DNA of 64,000 nt from Pantoea trifolii (GTDB lineage Bacteria > Pseudomonadota > Gammaproteobacteria > Enterobacterales > Enterobacteriaceae). Shown piece after piece: positions 43,758-53,600 of the stretch. The position numbers and the translations under genes are program-made. A model generated the notes under the pieces. The model was given only the letters and a program-made list of their open reading frames with translations, did not search any database and was not told the DNA's origin. The stretch covers positions 372,001 to 436,000 of the forward strand of contig NZ_JANIET010000002.1 in the NCBI RefSeq assembly GCF_024506435.1, in the 5' to 3' direction. Every line of letters starts with the position of its first letter. Positions within the stretch are counted from its first letter, which is position 1.

Positions 43758-45733
43758 GGCTTATCCTGCAGCTCAACGGTGCGCAGGAAGAAGTCCAGCG
43801 TGTTATCAATGGTGGTATCCATCTCGACGGTTGGCGTCCAGTCCAGCAGACGACGCGCGTTTTTGATCGACGGCTTGCGGTGTTCCACGTCCTGATAACC
43901 TTTACCGTAATAGCTGCTGCTTTCTACCTCACGGAATCCAGCAAATGGCGGGAAGTTGCTGCGCAGCGGATGACGTTCAAAACTCGCCAGCAGACGCTCG
44001 GCCAACTCTTTGATGCTGGCTTCGTTATCCGGGTTACCGATATTGACGATCTGACCATCGCAGTTGTTCTGCTTGTTCTCGATGATGCGGAACAGCGCTT
44101 CAATACCGTCGCGAATATCGGTGAAGCAACGCTTCTGTGCACCGCCATCGATCAGCTTAATCGGTGAACCTTCCACCAGATTCAAGATCAGTTGCGTAAT
44201 AGCACGCGAACTGCCGATACGTGCGGCGTTCAGGTTATCGAGGCGCGGTCCCATCCAGTTAAACGGACGGAACAAGGTAAAGCGCAGCCCTTCTTTCTCA
44301 CCGTAAGCCCAAATCACGCGGTCCAGCAGCTGCTTAGAAACGGAGTAGATCCAGCGCTGTTTATTGATCGGCCCAACAACCAGATTCGAGTGATCTTCAT
44401 CGAAATGTTTGTCAGTACACATGCCGTACACTTCGGAGGTCGATGGGAAAATGATGCGCTTTTTGTATTTCACGCAGTCACGAATGATTTTGAGGTTCTC
44501 TTCAAAATCGAGTTCAAACACACGCAGCGGATTGCGCGTGTACTCAATCGGCGTGGCAATCGCCACCAATGGCAGCACCACATCGCACTTCTTAATGTGA
44601 TACTCAATCCATTCTGAGTGAATGCTGATGTCGCCTTCGACAAAGTGGAAGCGCGGCTGATCGAGGAAACGGCTGATGGCATCTGAACCGATGTCTAAAC
44701 CGAATACTTCGAAGTTATCATCCTGCAGCAGACGCTCAGTGAGGTGGTTACCGATAAAGCCGTTCACGCCGAGGATCAGCACGCGCGTACGACGTTTGAC
44801 CGCTGCCACCGGCTGAGAGTAGAGCAATGCGCCCTTCACCATGCCGAGGTTTTGTGCCAGCTGGCTGCCGTTCATGAAGACGCCGTTATCGCTTTGGCCG
44901 GTCATCACTTCCAGCGCACCTTCACCGCAAGCGATGAGGAACGGCTCTACGGACAATACGGTGCCTGGTTTGGCGTGGTGACCAATGTTGTGCACGCGGC
45001 TCTTCCACACCACAAATTTCACGGTGCCAGCAAAAGCAAATGCGCCCGGCCAAGGATAAGTTACGGCACGCACCAGATTGTTGACCGTCTGCGCCGGGGC
45101 TTCCCATTTAATGCGACCATCTTCCGGTGTGCGACGCCCAACAACTGTGGCTTCACTTTCGTTTTGTGGCGTGGTGACGATATCACCCCGTTTTACCGCC
45201 GGTAACGCGCCATTCAGTACTTCGGTGGCGCAGGCCACCAGTTTGCGATGCAGTGTTAATGCGTTGTCCTGCTCGTCAATCGCGACGCGCTGTTGCGCCA
45301 CAATGTCACCGGCATCGGCGCGTTTCACCATGCGGTGCAAGGTTACGCCGGTTTCGGTTTCGCCATTGACCAGCACCCAATTCAGCGGTGCGCGGCCACG
45401 GTATTTAGGCAGCAGCGAACCGTGCAGGTTAAAGGCACCCAGTTTTGCGCAGTTGAGAATGCTGTCGTTCAGCAAAGCACGATAGTAGAAGGAGAAGATG
45501 TAATCCGGCGCCATGGTTTTAATGCGATCGACCCACAGCGGATGATTCACATCTTCCGGCGCATAGACCGGAATGCCCTGCTCAGCGGCTAAACGCGCAA
45601 CGGAGTCAAAAAAGTGGCTCTCAGTTCCTGTGTCTGAGTGGGTAAAAATAGCGCTGATTTCATAGCCAGCGTTCAGAAGTGCAGAAATACCCGCACAGCC
45701 CATTTCGGCGTAGGCGAAGACGACAGTTTTCAT
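43754..45733 (-). CDS. arnA: ArnA, bifunctional UDP-glucuronate decarboxylase / UDP-Ara4N formyltransferase
   Basis: 659 aa, two domains. The formyltransferase (about 1-305) shows [20 protein letters not shown] near 101-120 with catalytic His. The dehydrogenase/decarboxylase (about 315-659) has [29 protein letters not shown], and the YSVSKQ catalytic Tyr-Lys pair near 463. The N-terminal domain formylates UDP-Ara4N, and the C-terminal domain oxidatively decarboxylates UDP-glucuronic acid. It overlaps both arnC and arnD by ATGA. Confidence 0.94.
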   Translation of the reverse strand: MKTVVFAYAEMGCAGISALLNAGYEISAIFTHSDTGTESHFFDSVARLAAEQGIPVYAPEDVNHPLWVDRIKTMAPDYIFSFYYRALLNDSILNCAKLGAFNLHGSLLPKYRGRAPLNWVLVNGETETGVTLHRMVKRADAGDIVAQQRVAIDEQDNALTLHRKLVACATEVLNGALPAVKRGDIVTTPQNESEATVVGRRTPEDGRIKWEAPAQTVNNLVRAVTYPWPGAFAFAGTVKFVVWKSRVHNIGHHAKPGTVLSVEPFLIACGEGALEVMTGQSDNGVFMNGSQLAQNLGMVKGALLYSQPVAAVKRRTRVLILGVNGFIGNHLTERLLQDDNFEVFGLDIGSDAISRFLDQPRFHFVEGDISIHSEWIEYHIKKCDVVLPLVAIATPIEYTRNPLRVFELDFEENLKIIRDCVKYKKRIIFPSTSEVYGMCTDKHFDEDHSNLVVGPINKQRWIYSVSKQLLDRVIWAYGEKEGLRFTLFRPFNWMGPRLDNLNAARIGSSRAITQLILNLVEGSPIKLIDGGAQKRCFTDIRDGIEALFRIIENKQNNCDGQIVNIGNPDNEASIKELAERLLASFERHPLRSNFPPFAGFREVESSSYYGKGYQDVEHRKPSIKNARRLLDWTPTVEMDTTIDNTLDFFLRTVELQDKP

Positions 45734-46716
45734 TGCTCAATTTCCTGTACAGATGAGGCTTTTTGCTGTGGGTGAATCACACGTTGGATGAAGTAGCGCG
45801 GTCGGGCGCGTACGTCGTTATAAATGCGGCCGATGTATTCGCCGAGTAATCCCATGCCGATAAACTGCGCACCGACAAAAATAAACAGCACGGCGAACAG
45901 CAGGAACACGCCATCGCCGGCCCAGGCGGCGCCGAGGAACAGACGCAGCACAATCAGAATCAGCGAGAAGGCAAACCCGGCCAGCGCAATCAGGCTGCCG
46001 ACGATACTCAGCAGACGCAGCGGCGTGGTGGTGAGGCAAGTCACCAGGTCATACATCAGGTTAATCAGCCGCATAAAGCTGTATTTTGAATCGCCAAACT
46101 CGCGCTCGGCATGCGCCACCGGCAGCTCAATGGTGCGGCGCGCAAAGGTGTTAGCGAGGATGGGAATAAAGGTGCTGCGCTCGTGGCAGTTCAGCATCGC
46201 ATCAACAATATGGCGGCGATAAGCGCGCAACATGCAGCCGTAGTCGCCCATCGCTTTGCCAGTCACGCGCTGAATCAGGTGATTGATGGTGCGTGAGGCG
46301 CGACGACGGAACCAGCTGTCCTGCCGGTTTTGACGCACGGTGCCCACCACGTCATAACCCTGCTGCGCCGCTTTCACCAGGTTCGGGATCTCTTCCGGCG
46401 GGTTTTGCAGATCGGCATCCAGCGTGATGATCAAGTCGCCGCTCACGTGGCTAAAGCCCGCCATGATCGCCGAGTGCTGGCCGTAATTACGATTGAGTAA
46501 TACGCCAACCACATGGCTGCCCGGCATATCCGCAGCGTCAGCAATCATCTCGCCCGAGCGATCGCTGCTGCCGTCATCAACCAGCAGAATCTCGTACTCC
46601 AGAGCTAATTCCGCGCAGGCCGCGTCGGTACGACGCACCAACTCCGGCAAGCTCTCCTCTTCGTTGTACACCGGGATCACCACGGAGACTTTACGAATGG
46701 CTTTTTCTTCCAACAT
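45730..46716 (-). CDS. arnC: ArnC, undecaprenyl-phosphate Ara4FN transferase
   Basis: 328 aa, GT2 transferase with [20 protein letters not shown] near 10-29, [14 protein letters not shown] near 46 and [12 protein letters not shown] near 97, then two C-terminal transmembrane helices. It loads formylated aminoarabinose onto undecaprenyl phosphate. The ATG at 46716 is placed one base after the arnB stop (TGACATG); a longer frame would run back into arnB and is not expected. Confidence 0.93.
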   Translation of the reverse strand: MLEEKAIRKVSVVIPVYNEEESLPELVRRTDAACAELALEYEILLVDDGSSDRSGEMIADAADMPGSHVVGVLLNRNYGQHSAIMAGFSHVSGDLIITLDADLQNPPEEIPNLVKAAQQGYDVVGTVRQNRQDSWFRRRASRTINHLIQRVTGKAMGDYGCMLRAYRRHIVDAMLNCHERSTFIPILANTFARRTIELPVAHAEREFGDSKYSFMRLINLMYDLVTCLTTTPLRLLSIVGSLIALAGFAFSLILIVLRLFLGAAWAGDGVFLLFAVLFIFVGAQFIGMGLLGEYIGRIYNDVRARPRYFIQRVIHPQQKASSVQEIEQ

Positions 46717-46717
46717 G

Positions 46718-47854
46718 TCAAACTCCAGCGATCTGACGCAATGCGCTAATGACGCGCGTGACATCTTCGTCGCGCATATCAGGGAACAACGGGATTGAGC
46801 AAATGCGATCGCTATTCCATTCGGTGTGTGGCAGCGAGAGTTGCGGATAGCGTTCGCGGTAATATTTGTGCGTGTGTGCAGCACGGAAATGCAGCCCGGT
46901 GCCGATATCCTGCGCTTTAAGTGTTTCCATTAATGCATCGCGGGTAATGCCGCATTGCGCTTCATCGACACGAATAATGAACAGATGCCACGCATGCTGA
47001 TGCGCCCATTCTGGCTGCGTCAGCGGCAGAAACGGCGTATCTGCCAGTTCGGTGAGATAACGTTGCGCAATCGCCGCGCGGCGCTCATTGATGACGGGCA
47101 GCTTTTTCAATTGCACCAAGGCAATGGCGGCGCTGATATCCGGCAAGTTGTATTTGAAGCCCGGCATGATCACTTCCGCCTGCGGCTTGCGGCCATGCGT
47201 GTGACGATCGTAAGCATCGACACCGAGGCCGTGGAATTTTAGGCTGCGCATGCGGTCGGCCAATGCCGCATCATCGGTCACAATCAAGCCACCTTCGGCG
47301 CAGGTCATGTTTTTGATGGCGTGGAAGGAGAAGATTGCCGTGCCCTGTTGGCCGACGTGCTTACCTTTGTAGTAACAGCCGGCAGCGTGCGCGGCATCCT
47401 CAATCACCGGAATGCCGTGGCGCTCACCGATGGCGCGGATGGCATCCAGATCGGCCGGTGCACCTGCGTAATGCACCGGAATGATGGCGCGCGTGCGCGG
47501 TGTAATTGCTACTTCAATCTGCTCTGGCGCCACCATTAAGGTGTCGCGATCGATATCGATCATCACCGGCGTCGCACCGAGCAGCGTGATGATATTAATG
47601 GTGGAAACCCAGGTCAGAGACGGCGTGATCACTTCATCGCCGGGCTGAATATTCAGCGCCAGCAGCGTGACATGCATCCCTGCCGTGGCGGAACTGACGG
47701 CAATCGCATGCTGATTACCGGTGAGCTGGCAAAAAGCCTCTTCCAGTTCAGCATTCTTTGGACCCGTCGTAATCCAGCCTGATTCAAATACTGCTTTTAC
47801 CGCAGCCAACTCTTCCTCGCCCAATGATGGGCGCGAAAATGGAAGGAAATTCAT
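46718..47854 (-). CDS. arnB: ArnB, UDP-4-amino-4-deoxy-L-arabinose aminotransferase
   Basis: 378 aa, PLP-dependent DegT/DnrJ/EryC1 family. The lysine that binds PLP is in [15 protein letters not shown] near 176-190. The start [20 protein letters not shown] is the standard N-terminus. It transfers the amino group from glutamate to UDP-4-ketopentose. First gene of the arn operon. Confidence 0.94.
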   Translation of the reverse strand: MNFLPFSRPSLGEEELAAVKAVFESGWITTGPKNAELEEAFCQLTGNQHAIAVSSATAGMHVTLLALNIQPGDEVITPSLTWVSTINIITLLGATPVMIDIDRDTLMVAPEQIEVAITPRTRAIIPVHYAGAPADLDAIRAIGERHGIPVIEDAAHAAGCYYKGKHVGQQGTAIFSFHAIKNMTCAEGGLIVTDDAALADRMRSLKFHGLGVDAYDRHTHGRKPQAEVIMPGFKYNLPDISAAIALVQLKKLPVINERRAAIAQRYLTELADTPFLPLTQPEWAHQHAWHLFIIRVDEAQCGITRDALMETLKAQDIGTGLHFRAAHTHKYYRERYPQLSLPHTEWNSDRICSIPLFPDMRDEDVTRVISALRQIAGV

Positions 47855-47951
47855 AAATTTACCTTAACTTTTAACGCCTTGAGTTTCCTGCATCAGGACC
47901 ATGTAAAAATGTGCAATCGATTGATACCACAACAACATTAAGTAACTTGCT

Positions 47952-47970
47952 GTTTAAACGTAGGTTAAAC
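47952..47970 (-). promoter_or_regulatory. Candidate PmrA box of the arn operon
   Basis: On the minus strand, TTTAAC-N5-TTTAAA approximates the PmrA (BasR) consensus YTTAAK-N5-YTTAAK; the five leading bases of each half match and the last does not. It is about 100 bp upstream of arnB. Confidence 0.45.
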
Positions 47971-48181
47971 CGTACAAACTTGACAGCACAAACTGTTAAC
48001 TTCTCTGGGCGCTTTAAAAAAACATAAGTAGGGCTTTTTTATCGCCTGAGGAAACAACATACGGAGGAATACTTAACTCAACATTAAATGGTGCGATAAC
48101 CAGTCGGCTTTTTTAATAAATGTTGAAGTTTGGTAGAAGAAAGTAGGCATGAAAAAGGTGTGGATTATTAACTATACTCTT

Positions 48182-48198
48182 CTTAAGGTTATATTAAG
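48182..48198 (+). promoter_or_regulatory. Candidate PmrA box upstream of the 69-aa gene
   Basis: CTTAAG-N5-ATTAAG fits YTTAAK-N5-YTTAAK in 11 of 12 positions, 59 bp before the start codon of the small gene, on its strand. Confidence 0.55.
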
Positions 48199-48256
48199 GT
48201 TCGGACCCGAGACTGTGTCCGGTTTTGGCTAAAAAACGCTAAGTGGAGGAGTGGCA

Positions 48257-48466
48257 ATGAGAACCGATAATGACCGACTGTCGCAGGCTGCTTTGCGCCG
48301 TCATCACATTGGGATTAAAACCAAAGGGCTGCGCTATCGTGGCGATCTCTATGTGTTTCGATTTAATGCCGGGCAATATGATGTCTACCTCAATAATGAA
48401 CACGTAATGTCACTGGCGACCAGCAATGTGCAGGAAGCGATTCAGATGTTTAAGCAGCAGTCTTAA
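48257..48466 (+). CDS. Small protein of unknown function
   Basis: 69 aa, basic N-terminal half (RLSQAALRRHHIGIKTKGLR) followed by strand-like RGDLYVFRFNAGQYDVYLNN and a helix NVQEAIQMFKQQ. No signal peptide or membrane segment. GGAGG sits 7 bases before the ATG at 48257, and the codon pattern is regular, so the gene is convincing. I do not recognise the family. It is divergent from arnB and follows a PmrA-like box, so it may be induced with the polymyxin-resistance genes. Confidence 0.65.
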   Translation: MRTDNDRLSQAALRRHHIGIKTKGLRYRGDLYVFRFNAGQYDVYLNNEHVMSLATSNVQEAIQMFKQQS

Positions 48467-48604
48467 TTCCCAATCTCGTTAATTCTGGATCCCGCTCTGC
48501 ACTTTTGATGTAACTCGCTGTAATACCCTTTTTCTTCTCGCACCGATATTCGCTTCGGCATATTGTCGCGCCATGACAAACCAGGAAGGTGCGAGGTATC
48601 GGCA

Positions 48605-49372
48605 ATGGCATGCTTGTATTGGTTAAGTGGTGGATTATTTGGCTTGATGATGGGCAGTTTCATCAATGTAGTGATATATCGATTGCCGATACAATTATTG
48701 CATCCACAATCTTCCCTTAATCTGTTCTCTCCCTCTTCTCACTGCCCACGATGTAAAAAAAGAGTGCTTTGGCGTGACAATATTCCCGTCCTGAGTTGGC
48801 TGTTGCTACGCGGTAAATGTCGCTATTGCCAATGCTCCATCAGCGTACGTTATCCACAGGTTGAGATAATTTCTGCACTTTTCACCTTGCTGCTGATGTG
48901 GCTTATACCGGTAAATCTGCATTTGTTGGGTGCGCTCATTTTGTTCTGGGCGTTAACAGCACTAACTTTTATCGACCTCGACCATTTCCTTTTACCCGAC
49001 GCGATCACATTGCCATTACTGTGGACTGGGCTGTTTTTCAAAGCGATGGAGTGGCTGCCCGGTTCGCTGCATGAAGCGGTCTTCGGTGCAATGGCGGGAT
49101 ACAGCTTATTGTGGACACTATCTTTTTTATATCAATGGATTAAAGGAATTGAGGCGCTTGGGATGGGGGATGCAAAACTGCTGGCGGCGATGGGTGCCTG
49201 GCTGGGCTGGCCTCTTATACCTTCAGTGCTTTTGCTGGCTTCAGGCGGTGCTATTTTATGTGTATTGATTTCCAAAATTGGCTGGCAGCGAGATATCAAT
49301 CAGGCCATTGCCTTTGGTCCATGGATCGCCTTAGCGGCTATAAGTCTCTTTATTCATTCGATTATTTTTTAA
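48605..49372 (+). CDS. Prepilin peptidase, A24 family (type 4 prepilin-like leader peptidase)
   Basis: 255 aa, membrane protein. It has the N-terminal methylase-like domain with the zinc cysteines CPRC and CRYC near 48 and 72. The aspartyl protease residues are in LTFIDLDHFLLPDAI near 133 and ALGMGDAKLLAAMGAWLGW near 194. It cleaves type IV prepilin or pseudopilin leaders at the inner membrane. Its start at 48605 has GAGG about 10 bases upstream. No pilin, secretion ATPase or gsp/pil genes are nearby, so it acts as an orphan. Confidence 0.85.
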   Translation: MACLYWLSGGLFGLMMGSFINVVIYRLPIQLLHPQSSLNLFSPSSHCPRCKKRVLWRDNIPVLSWLLLRGKCRYCQCSISVRYPQVEIISALFTLLLMWLIPVNLHLLGALILFWALTALTFIDLDHFLLPDAITLPLLWTGLFFKAMEWLPGSLHEAVFGAMAGYSLLWTLSFLYQWIKGIEALGMGDAKLLAAMGAWLGWPLIPSVLLLASGGAILCVLISKIGWQRDINQAIAFGPWIALAAISLFIHSIIF

Positions 49373-49578
49373 CCACCTCATCTACGGTGCGAATTTAAGC
49401 GGCCAATTTCTGGCCAACGCCCTGATTCATATATGGAAAGAGTAAACAAATCTAAACAAAATTAATCATTGTGATGTAGGTCAAAAGGCTCTATATTGGC
49501 CGCGTTTTTTCACAGCTGTTACTTTTTTGTTCAATTAGTCAATTGGCGAGCCTCACGTGCCCCGGTTGAAGGAGAGAT

Positions 49579-50964
49579 ATGATGACGGATAAAGTCCGTA
49601 TTGATAGTTTTGGTGCCAATGCATTCAATGGAAACAACGACGCATTCTTAGCCCGTCAGGCCGAGTTTGAATCTAACGTCAGGAGTTACCCGCGCAAACT
49701 GCCTTTAGCCATCGCTAAAGCCCATGGCGTGTGGATCACAGATGTTGAGAATAAACAATATCTTGACTGTCTGGCTGGCGCAGGGACGCTGGCACTGGGT
49801 CACAACCATCCTGATGTTCTCCAGAGCATACAAAATGTCATTACCAGCGGCTTGCCGTTACATACTCTTGATCTGACTACACCACTGAAAGATCAATTCT
49901 CTGAGTCTTTACTCTCGCTGCTGCCAGGCCAGGGTAAAGATTATTGTCTGCAGTTCACCGGCCCTTCAGGTGCGGATGCAGTAGAAGCCGCGCTGAAGCT
50001 GGCGAAGAAAGCCACTGGCCGTAGCGGCGTGATCAGCTTCTCTGGCGGTTACCACGGTATGACGCACGGCGCGCTGTCCGTTACCGGCAACCTGGCACCG
50101 AAAGAAGCGGTTGATGGCATGATGCCAGAAGTGCAGTTCATGCCTTATCCTCATCAGTATCGTTGCCCGCTGGGTATCGGTGGTGAAGCTGGCGTGAAAG
50201 CGTTGACCTACTACTTCGACAACCTGATCAACGACGTGGAAAGCGGCGTGCGTAAGCCAGCTGCAGTCATCCTCGAAGCGGTTCAGGGCGAAGGCGGCGT
50301 AAACCCAGCTCCGGCTGAGTGGCTGCAGCGCATCCGTAAAGTGACCCAGGAACACGGCATTCTGCTGATCCTCGACGAAGTTCAGGCTGGCTTTGCCCGT
50401 ACCGGTAAATTCTTCGCCTTCGAACACGCAGGTATCGAGCCAGACATCATCGTGATGTCTAAAGCGGTGGGCGGCGGTCTGCCACTGGCCGTGCTGGGCA
50501 TCAAAAAGCAGTTCGACGTTTGGTCACCGGGTCATCACACCGGTACCTTCCGTGGCAACCAATTGGCGATGGCGACCGGCCTGACCACGCTGAAAATCCT
50601 CAAAGAGCAGGATATCGCGGGCAAAGTTGCCGCACAGGGTGAATGGCTGAAACAGCAGCTGGCTGCGATGCAGAAACGCTTCCCGGTCATTGGTCACATT
50701 CGTGGTCTCGGCATGATGATCGGTATTGAGATCGTTAAACCGAACGAAGCGGCCGATCACATGGGTAGCTTCCCGGCTGACGGCGAGCTCTCTGCGCTGC
50801 TGCAGAAGAAGTGCTTCGAAGCAGGTCTGATTCTGGAACGCGGTGGCCGCCATGGCGCAGTTCTGCGTCTGCTGCCTTCACTGCTGATCACCAACGATGA
50901 GCTGGCGATTTTCCTGGATAAATTTGAGCAGGCGCTGATTGGCGCTGGCGTCAAACCTGTTTGA
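49579..50964 (+). CDS. dat: L-2,4-diaminobutyrate:2-oxoglutarate aminotransferase
   Basis: 461 aa, class III PLP aminotransferase. [20 protein letters not shown] near 124-143, [19 protein letters not shown] near 267, and [18 protein letters not shown] with the PLP lysine near 297. It makes L-2,4-diaminobutyrate from aspartate semialdehyde and glutamate. An ATG follows directly at 49582 and is an equally good start (GGAG 7 bases before it). It is 12 bp upstream of ddc, the classic pair for 1,3-diaminopropane synthesis. Confidence 0.92.
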   Translation: MMTDKVRIDSFGANAFNGNNDAFLARQAEFESNVRSYPRKLPLAIAKAHGVWITDVENKQYLDCLAGAGTLALGHNHPDVLQSIQNVITSGLPLHTLDLTTPLKDQFSESLLSLLPGQGKDYCLQFTGPSGADAVEAALKLAKKATGRSGVISFSGGYHGMTHGALSVTGNLAPKEAVDGMMPEVQFMPYPHQYRCPLGIGGEAGVKALTYYFDNLINDVESGVRKPAAVILEAVQGEGGVNPAPAEWLQRIRKVTQEHGILLILDEVQAGFARTGKFFAFEHAGIEPDIIVMSKAVGGGLPLAVLGIKKQFDVWSPGHHTGTFRGNQLAMATGLTTLKILKEQDIAGKVAAQGEWLKQQLAAMQKRFPVIGHIRGLGMMIGIEIVKPNEAADHMGSFPADGELSALLQKKCFEAGLILERGGRHGAVLRLLPSLLITNDELAIFLDKFEQALIGAGVKPV

Positions 50965-50976
50965 TTGGAAGAGTAA

Positions 50977-52443
50977 ATGTCTGAAGTAAACCCGATTCTG
51001 GCCGCCTCTGCACAGAGCATTGAGGCGTACCAGCAGGCGATTGCCCAGAGCAGCGCCGCGGTTGTGCAGTGGCTGCAACAGCCTGAGATGTATCAAGGCA
51101 AAACCGTTGCCGAACTGCGCGAGCGTATCACGCTCGACTTCAATCCAAACGGCCTGGGTAACCAGGCCGCGATTGAACGCGCGATTGAATATTTCCTGAA
51201 AGACAGTCTTTCAGTGCATCACCCACAATGTGTGGCGCATCTGCATTGCCCTAGCCTGGTAGTAAGCCAGGCAGCAGAAGTGCTGATCAACGCCACCAAC
51301 CAGAGTATGGATTCGTGGGATCAGAGCCCTTCTGCCACCATCATTGAGATCAAACTGATCGAATGGCTACGTGCGCAAGTGGGTTATCCGGCCGGCGACG
51401 CAGGTGTGTTCACCAGCGGCGGCACCCAGAGCAACCTGATGGGCCTGATGCTGGCGCGCGATGCCTTCTATCAGCGCCAGGGCCACTCGGTGCAGCAGCA
51501 CGGTATCACCGGCGATCTGCGTAAGATCAAAGTGCTGTGCTCTGAAAACGCGCACTTCTCCGTACAGAAGAACATGGCGCTGCTTGGCCACGGCTATCAA
51601 TCTGTGGTGCAGGTGAAGTCTGATGAGTTCGCCCGTATGGATGTGTCAGACCTGAAAGCCAAACTGGCGCAGGCCGAAGCCAACGGGGAACAGATCCTGG
51701 CGATCGTTGCGACCGCCGGTACCACCGATGCCGGTGCTATCGATCCGCTGCGTGAAATTGCCGATATCGCTGCCGAGCACAACATCTGGGTACACGTTGA
51801 TGCAGCCTGGGGCGGCGCGCTGTTGCTGTCCGAGAAGTATCGCGACTACCTTGATGGTCTGGAGCGGGTGGATTCCGTCACGCTGGACTTCCACAAGCAG
51901 TATTTCCAGACCATCAGCTGCGGTGCGTTCCTGCTGAAAGATGAGCGTCATTACGAGCTGATGCGCTATCAGGCGGCTTATCTGAACTCTGAGTTTGACG
52001 AAGAGGCCGGCGTACCGAATCTGGTTTCCAAATCACTGCAGACCACGCGTCGTTTCGATGCATTAAAACTGTGGATGGGCCTGGAAGCGCTGGGTCAGAA
52101 ACAGTACGCGGCGATCATCGATCACGGCGTGACGCTGGCGCAGGAAGTGGCGAAGTTTGTCACCTCTGAACCGCGCCTCGAGCTGGTAATGCAGCCTCAG
52201 CTGGCGAGCGTGCTGTTCCGCTATCGTCCAGAGCAACTGACCGATACCGCTCAGATTGCCCTGTTCAACCAGCGCATCGGCGATGCGCTGCTGGATTCAG
52301 GCCGTGCCAACGTCGGCGTGACCGAGAATCAGGGCGTGACTTGCCTGAAGCTGACCTTGCTGAACCCAACCGTGACGCTGGAAGATGTTAAAGTCCTTCT
52401 GGCGCTGGTTGAGAAAACCGCCAATCAGCTGCTGAGCGTGTAA
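50977..52443 (+). CDS. ddc: L-2,4-diaminobutyrate decarboxylase
   Basis: 488 aa, group II PLP decarboxylase. VFTSGGTQSNLMGLMLARDA near 145, AHNIWVHVDAAWGGALLLSE-like segment (EHNIWVHVDAAWGGALLLS) near 267, and TLDFHKQYFQTISCGAFLL with the PLP lysine near 307. It converts L-2,4-diaminobutyrate to 1,3-diaminopropane. GGAAGAG precedes the ATG. A strong terminator follows. Confidence 0.92.
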   Translation: MSEVNPILAASAQSIEAYQQAIAQSSAAVVQWLQQPEMYQGKTVAELRERITLDFNPNGLGNQAAIERAIEYFLKDSLSVHHPQCVAHLHCPSLVVSQAAEVLINATNQSMDSWDQSPSATIIEIKLIEWLRAQVGYPAGDAGVFTSGGTQSNLMGLMLARDAFYQRQGHSVQQHGITGDLRKIKVLCSENAHFSVQKNMALLGHGYQSVVQVKSDEFARMDVSDLKAKLAQAEANGEQILAIVATAGTTDAGAIDPLREIADIAAEHNIWVHVDAAWGGALLLSEKYRDYLDGLERVDSVTLDFHKQYFQTISCGAFLLKDERHYELMRYQAAYLNSEFDEEAGVPNLVSKSLQTTRRFDALKLWMGLEALGQKQYAAIIDHGVTLAQEVAKFVTSEPRLELVMQPQLASVLFRYRPEQLTDTAQIALFNQRIGDALLDSGRANVGVTENQGVTCLKLTLLNPTVTLEDVKVLLALVEKTANQLLSV

Positions 52444-52458
52444 ACACCTGTGTTGCGG

Positions 52459-52496
52459 AAAAGCCGATAACTGGCAGCGGTTGTCGGCTTTTTTTA
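52459..52496 (+). terminator. Rho-independent terminator of dat-ddc
   Basis: AAAAGCCGATAAC and GTTGTCGGCTTT pair as a 12-13 bp stem with an 8-base loop followed by a run of seven T, 16 bp after the ddc stop. Confidence 0.85.
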
Positions 52497-52511
52497 TTGG
52501 CTTTTGAGGGT

Positions 52512-52535
52512 GGTCGTCATGAATGACGACCCTAC
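52512..52535 (-). repeat. REP-like palindromic element, copy 10 (compensatory variant)
   Basis: The core is TCGTCATGAATGACGA followed by CCCTAC. Both arms carry matching changes, so pairing is kept. It supplies the TAG stop of the LysR gene. Confidence 0.82.
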
Positions 52536-53503
52536 AACAGCAGGCAACATGAGCTCATATGGTCAAACCCACGCGATGAATCGCCGCGTTGCGCCTCTGC
52601 GCTTGAATTTAACTCACGCACATAATCCAGAAACGCCTGCAGCGGTGCCGGAATTAACCGACGATCGTTGTAGTAGAGCCACAGGCCGGAGAAGCTTTGC
52701 CACCAATCCGGCAGAATCGGTTGCAGACTGCCATCACTCAGCGGCGTTTTGATCCAATCCTCGAAAAGATAAACCACGCCGCAGCCAGCAATCGCGGCCT
52801 CCACCGTGAGATCCATCGCCGCGCCGATACTGCAAATCAGCGGACCTTTCGGCTGCAAACGCACGGTTTCTTCGCCGCAGGTGAATTCCCATTCGGCAAT
52901 CACACCCGTCGCATAGCGCCCGTGCAAACAGCGATGCCGCACCAGGTCGCGCGGATGCTGCGGCGTGCCGAACTGCGCCAGATACGCTGGAGATGCCGCC
53001 AACGCAAAGCGCTGGGTACGCGGGCCGATCGGCAGCGCCACCATATCTTGCTCCAGATGATCGTCGTAACGAATGCCAGCATCACAGCTATCGCGGAACA
53101 CGTCCTGCACATTACTTTCCGCCACCACTTCGAGCTGGATATCGGGATAGCGCTGCAGAAATCCCGGCACAATCGCCGGTAACACGATGCGCGCGGCGCT
53201 CACCGGCACGTTCAAGCGCAAGGTGCCGCCCGGCGTATCGCGGAACGTATTCAGCGCATCCAGCGCCGCATCCACTTCATTCATCGCCGGAAGCAGGCGC
53301 GACATCAGTGCCCTGCCGGCTTCGGTTAACGCCACGGTGCGCGTGGTGCGATTAAACAGCCGCACGCCGAGCTGCTCTTCAGCGCGCCGCACCGCATCAC
53401 TTAAACGCGACGGATTGCTGCCGGTGATACGCGCCGCCTCGCGAAAACCACCCGCTTTTGCCACCGCCACCACCGCGTGCAGTAGCGCGATATCCAATGC
53501 CAT
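52532..53503 (-). CDS. LysR-family regulator, probable regulator of pdxI
   Basis: 323 aa. HTH LLHAVVAVAKAGGFREAARI, then TGSNPSRLSDAVRRAEEQLG near 7-46; effector domain with TLRLNVPVSAARIVLPAIVP near 92. The ATG at 53503 starts the HTH directly; upstream codons in the same frame would extend into the operator. The C-terminal end SSCCLLL is unusual because the stop codon lies in a REP-like element. It diverges from pdxI with an inverted repeat between. Confidence 0.85.
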   Translation of the reverse strand: MALDIALLHAVVAVAKAGGFREAARITGSNPSRLSDAVRRAEEQLGVRLFNRTTRTVALTEAGRALMSRLLPAMNEVDAALDALNTFRDTPGGTLRLNVPVSAARIVLPAIVPGFLQRYPDIQLEVVAESNVQDVFRDSCDAGIRYDDHLEQDMVALPIGPRTQRFALAASPAYLAQFGTPQHPRDLVRHRCLHGRYATGVIAEWEFTCGEETVRLQPKGPLICSIGAAMDLTVEAAIAGCGVVYLFEDWIKTPLSDGSLQPILPDWWQSFSGLWLYYNDRRLIPAPLQAFLDYVRELNSSAEAQRGDSSRGFDHMSSCCLLL

Positions 53504-53513
53504 TGTTCGCCAT

Positions 53514-53542
53514 TCCGTACAGTGTGTCCCGATTTGTACGGA
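53514..53542. promoter_or_regulatory. LysR-type operator between lysR and pdxI
   Basis: TCCGTACA (53514-53521) and TGTACGGA (53535-53542), perfect 8-base arms separated by 13 bases, in the 97-bp divergent gap. Confidence 0.6.
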
Positions 53543-53600
53543 TAGTTGCACAGCACTTTGGCGATTACAATCTAACCACACACTGACGAAGGAGCTTTCC

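Larger units (their letters stand above)
47855..48256. promoter_or_regulatory. arnB / small-gene intergenic control region
   Basis: 402 bp between the divergent arnB and the 69-aa gene at 48257. It contains a PmrA-like direct repeat for each gene (47952-47970 and 48182-48198), a TATACT at 48173-48178 and a GGACCCGAGACTGTGTCC hairpin-like segment just before the small gene. No other coding potential was seen. Confidence 0.55.

Noticed and set aside
48463..48666. Minus-strand open frame of 67 codons before the prepilin peptidase gene
   Set aside because: It overlaps the start of the peptidase gene on the opposite strand, has no recognisable domain and no good ribosome site.
53187..53600. A 138-codon in-frame extension before the pdxI ATG
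   Set aside because: It runs antisense to the lysR coding region. The ATG at 53601 has a clear AAGGAG and the family start.
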